From the NCBI GenBank assembly GCA_039566865.1, contig CM076960.1, positions 6,930,001-6,994,000 on the forward strand: DNA of 64,000 nucleotides, given 5' to 3'. A model generated the notes under the pieces. The model was given only the letters and a program-made list of their open reading frames with translations, was not told the DNA's origin and did no database searches. A program made the translations under genes and the position numbers. Below, piece after piece: positions 33,413 through 44,200 of this stretch (its first letter is position 1; every line of letters starts with the position of its first letter). Source of the DNA: Aurelia coerulea. Lineage: Eukaryota > Cnidaria > Scyphozoa > Semaeostomeae > Ulmaridae.

Positions 33413-35545
33413 CTTTGAAATTGACAAATAAAAATAGATCTTTACTCCTAATGAGTTAAAGTCAAAGGGATTGACTACTTCGTCTATCAAAAGTGTAGAT
33501 TTCCAGGAAGGGGCGTGTTGCTATTTTATGTTAAGGGTCATAGAACCATATCAGTTGGATTTGCAACGAACTGATTTGGAGAGCGCTTTGCAAAAACAAC
33601 GTTACATAAAAATGAACTATCGAAGCTAAACTTTAACTGAACTAACAACCATTGCTCTGGCATATCAGATTGGCACCATCTCAAGATTCTGTCCTCCAGT
33701 ATCAGCGCCCTTTGATCGTCTGTTGCCTCCACCCCAACGAATTCATCTGGCACTGTTCCATCGTTATCGTCATCTCGTTGTCCTATCAAGATATCATGAC
33801 TCACTAGCAGGACTCATCACATAATATCCGGGTTTGTCATATTTTCTGTGAGATGCAAGCTAGTATTCTTGAAGTTCAGAGAGCCTTGAGAGCAGGGTTG
33901 GATCCACAACTCCCATAATCCCATATAGCTACAACAGACATGCAGTCTAATGTACAAAAACAAGGACGGGTAAGTTTTACATTTACTGTGATGAAAGTTT
34001 TTTCGTTATAGTTGGCAAAACTGTCCCATTCATGGTAAACAATTTTATAATCGCAGTTAAAAGTACACCAAGTCAGCAGAGTGGAGGACGCATTACACGT
34101 ATTTTTTTCATACGGGCCAGTACTGGAAGTTTCTTAAAATTGTCAGATTTTGAGTACTCAGAGTTTCTTGCGAGTTTCTTAGAGGTTCCATAACAATCTT
34201 CATGTTCACTACCTGTGCTCTCGTGAACATTTCAAAACAAGGCTTTTTAAGCCTTTCCAATGTTTAGACATTACTCAAGTACCTTACGAGTAATATGATA
34301 CAGGAAACAAGTGAAAGTAAAGTAAAAACATGTCGAGGATTTCCTTTATCAAAATAAATAGTTTCTTAGCTTATATTTTCCCAGTACTGGAGTTTCTTAA
34401 TTTTTTGGAGATCTGAGGGTTGAGTTTCTTATAAGCAGTTTCTGATAAGAAAAAATACGTGTAAGAATTATATTTCGTTGAATCTAAGTTGTTGAGCCAA
34501 TTTGACTCAATTGAAATGGTGGAAAAAAATGAGATTTTGCATTCCAAGGGCCACATTCGCAACGAAATTTGTATAACAAAAAGGTTGAATTAAAATTTAC
34601 AACTAGAATATTTAAAGGGTATACGCGTATCTTTTTAATGCAAGAAACTGCTTGTGAGAAACTGCAGGCTTTGTTTGTTTTTTCAAACATTATGAAACCA
34701 AACTACACACTCGGATTCAAAAGCTACGAACCTTTTTGATTTGAAGTTAAAATTTTCCTAGGTCACCTGAAAGTATTTTGGTACTGTGCAGTACTGAAAT
34801 ATTTCTGAACTTTTTTAGTGCAATTTCTGTTAATACTTGCTATGGAATTTCATCATAAAAGGTACTCCCACGACATAAAGAGACAAGTCACAAAATTTTT
34901 GAGTAAAATGGCCTAAAACTTAAGAAACTGGTAAAAAAATTTGTCTAACCACTCATAGTGTGCATAAAAGCCATTATGGTGATCACGATGAAATTTTACA
35001 AACCGGATCAACCAACTTGGTCATTGCTCTCGTTGAAGTTTGACCATCTTTTGCCAATTTTTTGAACACGTTCAGTTGCTTTTGAAGGCCATTAGATTTG
35101 ATATTAACAATCTCCGTTTCTTTAGCATTCTTTATTCATACTTCAAGTAAGGGAAAGGGATTCCCACATTTCTGTGAAAATCCTCCAGGCATCTCGCGAA
35201 CTTTTTCCGTAAACACAGGCATACTTCAGAACATTAGGCCAAAATTTGGCCGGCACAAGAACTAAGATTTTCCCGCCAAAACTTTCCCGCCCAAACATTC
35301 CTGTAAAATTTCGCCCCCTTGGAGAGCTGAGATGAACAGTGAAGGGGCATGTGAAGAGTGAAAAACGCACTTTGGTTCTTACAGCAAAAATATCGAGTCC
35401 TCTCGTCAGAACATGTTTTGCAAAATGTTAGATAGGCAAGAGATACACTGTTTCTATAAGCAATAAAAAGCCACTTGACCTTTGTAGGCTCCTTCACAAG
35501 TTGGGATTAAAAAATGAATTTGAAAGTGTCAATTTCAAGGTCGTA
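33413..35545. other. Interior of the 2.9-kb element
   Basis: Mostly non-coding. 33538-33804 minus is an open 88-residue frame starting MSHDILIGQRDDDNDG, acidic and gene-like in composition but with no recognised domain. 34130-34460 contains inverted TTTCTTA / TAAGAAA motifs and CCAGTACTGG-like ends, probably a small decayed MITE of the ATAAGAAAC type. Confidence 0.4.
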
Positions 35546-35934
35546 TGACTTGTAAAATAATCTTTTCGGGTTTGTTTTGATTTCCAAGTAATTTTCCTGC
35601 AAATTATTTGAACAAGTAATGGCGAGGGTATGGTCTGAAACCTTGCGATTTTTTCCTTAGTTTCAACACCCTGTTACTCTTGAGTTAGGCCGAATATCGG
35701 GAAAATGCACACTGGAAGTGTGCATCAGAATTCATATTTAAGAAATTCGTTGTTATTGTTTGAAAATATTCGAAAACCGCAAATCCGTGGAACAAAAACA
35801 AAGATAGGTTTTAGCCCTTTTTCGGAGGTTTGCTTGTTTACAGCGGGCCGCCATCTTTGAAAATAGCGTGATCTGATTGGTAAATCCCCAAATCAAAACA
35901 AACTTCTCGGTCTATTGAAAACGAAATGTTGCCC
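35546..35934 (-). repeat. Right TIR arm of the 2.9-kb element
   Basis: Inverted copy of 33019-33412, with the YY1-like GGCCGCCATCTTT at about 35846. Confidence 0.85.
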
Positions 35935-35944
35935 TGTTTACCTG

Positions 35945-36067
35945 TGGGACTGCCTTTCCCGTATCAAGAGCACCAGTATTGCGTTTCTGCTTGTACGTCC
36001 GAAAATATGATTTGTAGACATTAAATCTTTGACGAAATTTAGTTTTTGTGCTGCCAACATACTTTTT
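35945..36067 (-). pseudogene. Penelope GIY-YIG fragment (copy 2, middle)
   Basis: Minus-strand translation KKYVGSTKTKFRQRFNVYKS then YFRTYKQKRNTGALDTGKAV matches the GIY-YIG core of copy 1. It begins where the fragment at 38749-39165 stops (CCNK), so the two are parts of one copy split by the insert at 36068-38802. Confidence 0.85.
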
Positions 36068-36127
36068 GATTACAAAGTCCAACTTTGTAATCTAAGAGGG
36101 GGCTCCAGGTCAGTCAGAAAGTCAGAA

Positions 36128-36158
<31 letters not shown>

Positions 36159-37077
36159 AAGTAAGTAACCCACTTCCGTCACGCTCGTTAAAGCAATTGA
36201 TTAACGTTTTATCTCAGCTAATTGGCACTGAAATAAAGAAAGCGCACATAAAGCGCATACAAGACAGAAGTTTCCGCGATCCTATAGGAACATTTGACGT
36301 CGGCTTATTTCATGTTAGACAGATTTGACACCATAAGATGGATAAATCACCAAGATGTTTACCCTGACGCAACAACAAATTTACCCAGAATTGGCACGTT
36401 CTTGACTTCATTAGCAGCTCAATTATGTCAAAACAATCGTTTTCTAGAACGAACGAATCATTAGCCTTATTGATAGTACTCATTATGCAAATAAGTCAAC
36501 TTTAGAGGATGATGTAACCGGTGGCCTGCACAGAGGCTAGCATTCGCAGCATCACCGAAGGTAGAAGTCCCCCTCCTACACAGCTACAGAAAGTTGCAGA
36601 ATCCCAGCAAACAATGGCGCCATTGACAGGGGAAAGGCACGAGATCACACTGAACCAAACCATCTTCATGCATATCATTCTGCACAGAGGTTATCTTCGT
36701 GACTGCTTGTCTCAAATTAGATGCCCGCGAATAGCAACAATTGAAACGTTCTGTTGGGTTCTGCATAAGTAATTTTGCGTTATCGTAAATCTCACATGAC
36801 ATCTCATTTGATACAAATGCACCAATAGTTTTGTGCACGAACTAAGCAAACTAGGGGTAATGACTTTTGATTTTTGCGTATCATTCTCGTTTGACATAAA
36901 GACCAAAATGTTGCCTTTGATGCGGTTCTTTTTCTTATACAAGGCGCTTGATTTTCCATTGAAGGCGACTTTAGCAGCAACACTCATCTCTCTGACTGTA
37001 GCTAAAAACAGCATCTACGATCATTTTTGATTACAAACTCCTTTGTAATCTAAGAGGGGGCTCCAGGTCAGTCAGTC

Positions 37078-37115
<38 letters not shown>

Positions 37116-37368
37116 TAAGGTAGTCACGCTCGTTAAAGCAATTGATTAACGTTTTACCTCTGCTAATTGGCACTGAAATAAAGAAAGCGCACAGAAAGCG
37201 CACACAAGACAGAAGTTTCCCGCGATCCTATAGCAACATTTGACGTCGGCTTATTTCATGTTAGACAGATTTGACACCATAAGATGGATAAATCACCATG
37301 ATGTTTACCCTGGCACAACAACAAATTTACCCAGAATTGGCACGTTCTTGACTTAATTAGCAGCTTAA

Positions 37369-38208
37369 CCCTATCTGTATTGGGCGATTTTTTAGGTATT
37401 TTGTACTGGGGGGGGGCGTTTTTGGCCCCCCCCTCTTTTTCTCCAAAACTACAAAAGATATAACAATGAGACTTACCCCTATTGTTCTTTAGACAATTGG
37501 CTATTCAAATATAACAATGGCAATTAATAAGTCACGTGATTCGTTGCTAGGCAACCGAAAAACTGGCGAAAATTGGTAAATTTATACCTTCTTAACCAGA
37601 AAAATTCTATTTAATCAAGCACTCGACCGATTTTCTCCACATTTGTTTTAAATAATAGGAAACATGTTATAGTTCAAAAATACAGACTTTGCAAAAATTT
37701 TTAGTTTCTATTTTTAGCACAATTAGCCTTAAATTAGCCTTTTGTTGCATGCATTTACTTTCATCGTAGGTTTTTGCAAGTCCTGCCCTTTTATCTGGTA
37801 AATATAGACTCAAAATGAATCAAATTAATAAGATGAAGCAAATTAGACTAAAACAATTTATATTTGACACTTCTTTATTAGGTAAATGACGTCATAAATG
37901 TGAACAATTATATATCAAATGAAAGTACTCATCAAATGCAATCGAATGGTGCATGTTTGAGATCGATCAAGCAAACGACACGAAAACTACGGACATTTTA
38001 AGCTTTTTTTTGTTGACTACTCTCCAAATATGGTATTACTGTGGTCACATGATCAGAGGTAGAACAATGAAATGTTAAGAATTTAATTGCCTATGAAATT
38101 TGAGTAAAAGTCACCAAAACTGGTGGTTATATCTCTTGTCGTTTTAGCGTAATGCAGCAAAAACTGGTAGGGAGGGCGAAAAACGCCCCCCCCCCAGTAC
38201 GAATAGGG
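37369..38208. mobile_element. piggyBac-like element P3
   Basis: TTAA at 37365-37368 and 38209-38212, ends CCCTATC and AATAGGG, 840 bp. A left hairpin lies near 37409-37434 (G-run, C, loop GTTTTTG, G, C-run), and the right hairpin is GGGCG-AAAAA-CGCCC (38175-38189). Inside: CACGTG (37533-37538), X-box GTTGCTAGGCAAC (37543-37555), TGACGTCA (about 37887). The sister unit shows the pre-insertion site as AGCAGC-TCAA-TTATG (36413-36427). Related over its body to P2 (TATATCAAA(T/C)GAAAGTACTCATC). No ORF. Confidence 0.92.
37533..37555. promoter_or_regulatory. E-box and X-box in P3
   Basis: CACGTG followed 5 bp later by the palindromic GTTGCTAGGCAAC. Same order and spacing as in P2, although the CCAAT between them has changed. 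Confidence 0.6.
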
Positions 38209-38748
38209 TTAATTATGTTAAAACAATCGTTTTCTAGAACGAACGCATCGTTAGCCACTTATTGATAGTATTCATTATGCAAATAAGTCAAGTTTAGAGG
38301 ATGATGTAACCGGCGGCCTGCACAGAGGCTAGCATTCGCAGCATCACCGAAGGTAGAACACTGATAGAAGGACCCTCCTCCTACACAGCTACGGATGCAA
38401 ACGTCGCAGGTGAAGTTGAGAGGAAAGGTGCAGGATCCCAGCAAACAATGGCTCCATTAACTGGGGGAAGGCACGTGATCACACTGAACCAAAACATCTT
38501 CATGCATATGATTCTGCACAGAGGTTATTTTCGTAACTACTTGTCTCAAACTAGATGCCCGCAAATAGAAACGTTCTGCAGGGTTCTGCATAAACATAAG
38601 CAATTTTGTATTATCGGAAATCTCTCATGACATTTAATTTGAGACATACAAGGCGCTTGATTTTCTATGGAAGGCGACTTTAGGAGCAACACTCACTGTA
38701 GCTAAAAACAACATCAACGATTATTTGGGGTTATGAAGAAATCAATTT

Positions 38749-39165
38749 TCAGATTTTCTTATGCTTGCTTAGCTCAGGACGGACTTTGTAATCATCCAAA
38801 AGGATCTTATGTTTGTTACAACATGTACATTGCAACATATAAACTACGTTTATCGAATTGCAATCGTACGCCCCCGAAAAATTCTTAAAGGATCGCGAAT
38901 CATTCGCATTAGAAAAACTGGAGCCCTCTTTGATGATAGGGCGGATTAGACATCTCCTACCATTGCATTTAAAAGTTCCCTTTGGCATCAGCTCCTGATC
39001 TTGAGTTTTCAATTTAGCGCGAACCAAAGTATCTTTAAGGTTTTTTGCCCTTCTGAATGAAACGAAAATTTTTCCGGCAAATAGTTTGCGATGTTCGTCA
39101 TCGATAAGAAGAATATTTGCGCAATTTTGCAGAATATTGCTGACGCCCTGAAGTGCCGGATGGGG
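38749..39165 (-). pseudogene. Penelope-like copy 2: RT C-terminus and start of GIY-YIG
   Basis: Minus-strand frames give SVRN...HPALQGV-type sequence near 39160, VRAKLKTQDQELMPKGTFKC, the Cys-rich linker (CNGRRCLI) and INVVYMLQCTCCNK, the first GIY-YIG strand. It then runs into the insert at 38802. The 5' side is truncated at the (ATT)n tract 39167-39275. One Cys codon of the linker is missing compared with copy 1. Confidence 0.82.
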
Positions 39166-39166
39166 A

Positions 39167-39276
<110 letters not shown>

Positions 39277-39327
39277 GCAGAGAAAACAAGACTAGTTTGT
39301 TTGAAAATTTTCGATCTATCGTAGACC

Positions 39328-39582
39328 TGTAAAGAAAAGAGACTGGGGCGAGACATTTTATTGACGTTTTGTTTTTTAGAATCGAGAGATGTATCGGAGA
39401 GTCGTAGCGTAGAGAGCTTGAGAAGAGACGTGAGAGTATAGTAGAGTTGAGACGGAGAGAGAAAATTGAGAAGGTTGGCATTTCATAGGGATAAAAGCGG
39501 ACGGATAAGTAAAAAGTACTTCCCGTCAAATTATCGGCTGCGAATACACTATTCGCAGTAAATTCACTTTAAAAATACATCA
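39328..39582 (+). repeat. BEL 5' LTR
   Basis: Promoter-side LTR, TG...CA ends, directly followed by the primer-binding site candidate at 39583. Confidence 0.95.
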
Positions 39583-39661
39583 TGGTGCCGTGCAACCCGG
39601 GAGTTTAAAGAAAGATTTTGAGTATATAATTTTGAGTCTGGACGAGCCAGAAATTGAGAAA

Positions 39662-40954
39662 ATGCCGACAGATGAGACAACGAGAAATGCAGAGATGGAA
39701 GCCGAGGCTAAAAGAAAGATGAAAGGACGAAATGTCATAAGACGATGTTTAAAGAAAATTATTGCTGAAACGGGAAACTTGATACAGGAGAATGAGACGT
39801 CACAAATTTCAGAAACTTTGTTGACGAACAAGGAATTGATTCGCGCGGAACTAGAAGGTCTGAAAAGAGCAGACAGCGAAATTATTGATTTGTTAATGGT
39901 TTTTGACGAGAAAGGAATGGAGAACGAAATTATGAGTACAAGGCCAGCTTACGCAGAAGCACAGCATTGCATAACGAAAATTGAGACGAAGCTAAAGAGT
40001 TTAGCAGAGAAAACAGCCGCAACGAGTAGACATGCGACGTCATCGAGCGCCCAGAAACCTAAAGTTACGAAATTGCCACATTTGAAACTAAATTCCTTTT
40101 CGGGCAATACTACGGAGTGGATATCGTTCTGGGAAACGTTTGCCGCAGCTATCGATTCAGATGAGACCATTGAAGATGTAATGAAGTTTAGTTATCTAAA
40201 AAGTTATTTGGAAGGTGCAGCCGCAGACGCGATAGCGGGATTGCAAGTGACGAATTCAGCGTACAAAGAAGCGGTAGAAACATTGAAAAACAGATTTGGA
40301 GATCGACAGGTAATTGTTTCGAGTCATATCGACAAATTAATCGACTTAGAGCCTATTGCAACGATGCAAGATACGAGAAAGCTGAGAATAATGTACGACA
40401 CTGTGGAAGCTAATGTAAGGAGTTTGAAGACGATGGGTGTGTCAGCAGACTGTTACGAGCAAGTTTTGACGCCCATGATTCTCAAAAAAGTACCCAATGA
40501 GCTGAGATTAACGATAACAAGAAAGCTGAAAGATACTTGGAGTTTTGAGGCACTGCTTGAAGTATTTCACGAAGAATTGCAGATAAGAGAGAAATGTTCA
40601 CTAAACGTAGTGAGCTCAGGGAGAATAAATCCTTCATCGTATTCCGCGGATAGCAGACCGCGCGAAAGAATCAATTTCCGCAACAATCAAGCAAGTGCAG
40701 CAACGTTGTATTCGGAGAGCAGAACGGAAAATATAAGAGATATCAAATGCGTTTATTGTGATGGAAAACACAAATCACACCAGTGTAAAGTCGTAACGAA
40801 CCACGTAACTCGAAGAAAGATTCTCATGGAGAAAAACTGTTGTTTTATTTGTTTACGTGCAAATCATTTAGCCAGAAATTGTCGCACGAACATGAGATGT
40901 TTAAAATGTAATCGTCGCCACCACTCGACTATTTGCGAGAGTTATGGAAATAAG
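39662..40954 (+). CDS. BEL gag (N-terminal part of gag-pol)
   Basis: ATG at 39662 is the first in frame; upstream open codons have no ATG. The acidic/helical N-terminus is followed by the BEL gag region (LPHLKLNSFSGNTTEWISFW, VMKFSYLKSYLEGAAADAI, LKNRFGDRQVIVSSHIDKL), then zinc knuckles (CVYCDGKHKSHQC, CFICLRANHLARNC, CLKCNRRHHSTIC). After SYGNK the frame runs into the hAT-like insertion and stops at 41096-41098. Removing the insert and one duplication joins it in phase with the pol part. Confidence 0.93.
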
Positions 40955-41255
40955 CAGGGCCGTCGAGAGATGGGCCGGGCCCCAGGGCTAGGAGAGGAAG
41001 CGGGCCCTCGGCGCCGAAGGCGCCGGAAAATTTTTCGGACCACGCCCTTTTATCCTTGGGCCACGCCCTCCTGTACACTGTTAAAACGCTGCTTTTAGAT
41101 TTTATTTAGAATCTCAATAGGCTAACGGGCCTGAAATCGTTCCCGAAAGAAAACTACAACAAAGAAAAGATATATACCTTATTTCTTGCGGGCCCCCAAA
41201 GGCCCCGGGCCCCCTGGTAACTACCCTGGCTACCCCCCCCCTCTCGACGGTCCTG
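40955..41255. mobile_element. 301-bp hAT-like MITE in the BEL polyprotein
   Basis: TIRs CAGGGCCGTCGAGAG and CTCTCGACGGTCCTG (one mismatch), with 8-bp duplications GAAATAAG at 40947-40954 and 41256-41263. The CAGGG terminus plus 8-bp duplication is typical of hAT. Insert plus duplication is 309 bp, a multiple of three, so both gag and pol remain in one frame, but stops inside end translation at 41098. A larger relative lies at 62722-63538. Confidence 0.95.
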
Positions 41256-44200
41256 GAAATAAGGAGGAAAATGTTCAAGCTACAGGTAACAAGCAACAGC
41301 AAACTACGCCAGAAGCTACGGGATCGCAGTCAACAACCAACATGCACGTTAGCAACAAAAACTCAGTTTTACTACAGACCGCTCGTGCGTTCGTGAGAGC
41401 CCCAAGAGTCGCCGCAAAGGAGCAGAATGTTCGTTTGATTTTCGATTCAGGAAGTCAAAAAAGCTACGTGACTGCTGATTTGAAGAGAGCTTTGAATTTG
41501 CCAGTTATTGCCAAGGAGAAATTGATGATTAAAGCGTTTGGTGACAGTGCACCGAAAGTAAGAGAATGTGAAATTGTTCAAATTGGTATCAAATGTGTTG
41601 ATGGAGTTGAAATGATCATGACCGCATACGTCGTACCTGTAATATGTACCCCCATCAGCAATCAAGTCATTTCAGGAGCCCTTGAAAGGCACCCCTATTT
41701 GCGAGATCTGGAGCTAGCTGATTTTTCAAGTGAAGACGAGTTAAACGCGGACAAAACGGTTCAAATTTTAGTAGGAGCTGATTTTTATTGGAGATTAGTT
41801 GACGGAGAAATTCATCGTGGAAGTTCGAGCGGGCCAGTTGCCATGAAAACGAGACTTGGATGGGTATTATCAGGCCCAACTGAGATGGTAAGTGACAATT
41901 TAAGTCCCAATTCACATGTTTTAAATATTCAAGTTATGTCTTTGGGAGAGCACGAGTCGATTTCGAAAGAGCTCAAAAAATTTTGGGAGAACGAATCAAT
42001 TGGAATCAAGGAGCAAAAAATTGAGCAAACCACCACTGAAAAATTTGAAGAAGAAATTAAATTTGTTGATGGAAAATATCAAGTAAAACTCCCAATTAAA
42101 GAAAGCCACCCCTTGCTACCAGATAATTATGATCTTGCTAAACGTAGGCTTTTATCTCAATTAAGCAAGTTAAAACGAAATGATGAAGTAGCCAAACAGT
42201 ACGATAATGTTATAAAGGAGCAATTAGATCAAGGTATCATTGAAAGAGTTGAGGGGGAGGCGAGCACTGAACTGGGGGGAGTAACCTACTTGCCTCACCG
42301 AGAAATTTTGAAGCCAGATAGAGAAACTACCAAAATCCGTGTGGTGTTTGATGCTTCAGCTAAATCAGGGGGTCCAAGCTTAAATGATTGTTTAGATGCC
42401 GGACCGTCATTGTTGCCCTTATTGTATGACATTTTGCTGAGGTTTCGATTAAACAAGGTTGCTTTAACAGGAGACATAGAGAAGGCTTTCCTTAACATTC
42501 GTGTAGCACCGGAACATAGAGATTTGTTAAGATTTTTATGGGTTGAGGATATCGAAGCAGAGAAACCGAAGATTGTGGTTTATAGGTTTGCCTCTGTTCT
42601 GTTTGGCTGTATTTCAAGTCCATTCCTATTAAACCAAACAGTGAAACATCATATGGCTACATTTAATGATGACGAAGAGTTTGTAAACAATGTTTCCAAC
42701 TCCCTTTATTGCGATGATTTTATTGGGGGTTGTAAATCAGTAAAAGATGCCCTCACCTTGTATGAAAAATTGAAAACGAGGTTTCAACAAGGTGGTTTTA
42801 ACATGCGTAAATGGATGTCTAACTGTGAGGAAGTTTTAGACAAAATTGGAGAAAATGAAAATTCTGTAAAGGTTGACTCTGAATTTGATCAAAATATGAA
42901 ATCAGAGCCTACACTTGAAAACGTTTGTGAATCTACGAAAAAGGTAGGAGAAGAAGCCAAAGTTTTGGGCATTTTGTGGAAACCAAAAGTTGATGAGTTG
43001 ATTTTTGATTTCAATGCTATGTTAGGAGCCCCTGCGGGGGAAAATGTTTCGAAAAGAGAAGTTCTTGCTACCACAGCAAAACTATTAGACCCTGTTGGAC
43101 TTATCAGTCCCATTGTTGTGCCGCTAAAACTTGTGTTTCAAAAACTGTGTAAACAAAATAAAGATTGGGACACGTCGGTTGATGAATCGATTTTGAAAGA
43201 TTGGAATGACGCCCTAAAAGATATGAGAAACGTTGGTAACATTACTGTTGATCGACCTTATTTGAATTCGGAAATTGATTTTGAAGATGTTGACTTTTTG
43301 GAGTTACACGGGTTTTCGGACGCCTCGAAAACCGCATACGGCGCTTGCGTCTACATTGTTTATCAGTTGAAGTCTGGGGAGAGAGTTTCATCTCTTGTCT
43401 CTTCCAAAACTAGAATTGCGCCAATATCAGGAGAAACAATCCCACGCCTCGAATTGTTAGCAGCATTAATTTTAGCGCGATTAATGAAATCAGTACAGGA
43501 AGCTTTGAGCAAAAATGTCAAAATTTCGCAAATTTTCTGTTGGTCAGATTCACAAATTACTTTATGGTGGATAGCAAGTGAAAATAAAGTTCTTAAAAGC
43601 TTTGTCGAAAACCGAGTTAGAGAAATTAGAAGTCTTGTACCAGTAACACATTGGCGTTATTGTGCAACGAAATTAAACCCTGCAGATATTTTATCGCGCG
43701 GTGTGAAAGCATCGAAACTAGTGAAGAGCACCCTGTGGTGGAACGGACCTACATTTTTGACGCAAACGAAAGTTTTTTGGCCGCAGCATGAAAACTTTGC
43801 CGTTGAGAAATTTGATTCATTGGACAAAGAGGTTGCTTCAGTGAATGTAAATTTGATTTGCAATGCGCAGTATAATATCAGTGAAGTAATCTCTGTTGAA
43901 AGGTTCAGTGACGCGAACAAACTATTTCGAGTAACAGCCCTTGTTTTACGATTTGTTAACAATCTAAAGGCAAGAATTAGAGGAAATGATTTATTGCATG
44001 GTGATTTGAATCCTACAGAAGTCGAAAATGCACGTCTAAAATTGCTTTTGTCGGCTCAACAACAAATTCGTGATGACAAAAACTTTGATAACTTGAAAAC
44101 AAATTTGAACGCTTATGAAGATGAAAACAAGTTATTGCGTTGCCGAGGGAGGCTAGAAAATGCCCCTCTTGATTTTGAATCTCGCTGTCCAATTATTTTA

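Larger units (their letters stand above)
33019..35934. mobile_element. 2.9-kb DNA element with about 390-bp TIRs
   Basis: Left arm 33019-33412 and right arm 35546-35934 are inverted copies that start GGGCAACATTTCG (the match can extend to AACAGGGCAAC). Each arm contains CCAATCAGATCACG or a close form, and AAGATGGCGGCC, a canonical YY1-type site, close together. Flanking duplications were not clear. It separates two Penelope segments (32822-33014 and 35945-36066). No transposase found. Confidence 0.82.
36068..38802. repeat. Tandemly duplicated insert of about 0.95 kb per unit inside Penelope copy 2
   Basis: Unit 1 starts at 36068 and unit 2 at 37029. Both start with a hairpin (GATTACAAAGT-CCA-ACTTTGTAATC; GATTACAAA-CTCC-TTTGTAATC), then TAAGAGGGGGCTCCAGGTCAG, an (AAAG)n run and a shared body (AGCAATTGATTAACGTTTTA, TTTGACGTCGGCTTATTTCA). 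The right border carries GGACTTTGTAATC (38790-38802), inverse of the first hairpin arm, so the insert may have GATTACAAAGTCC termini. Unit 2 additionally holds P3. The open frames (for example 36521-36772) are short and without known domains. Confidence 0.75.
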
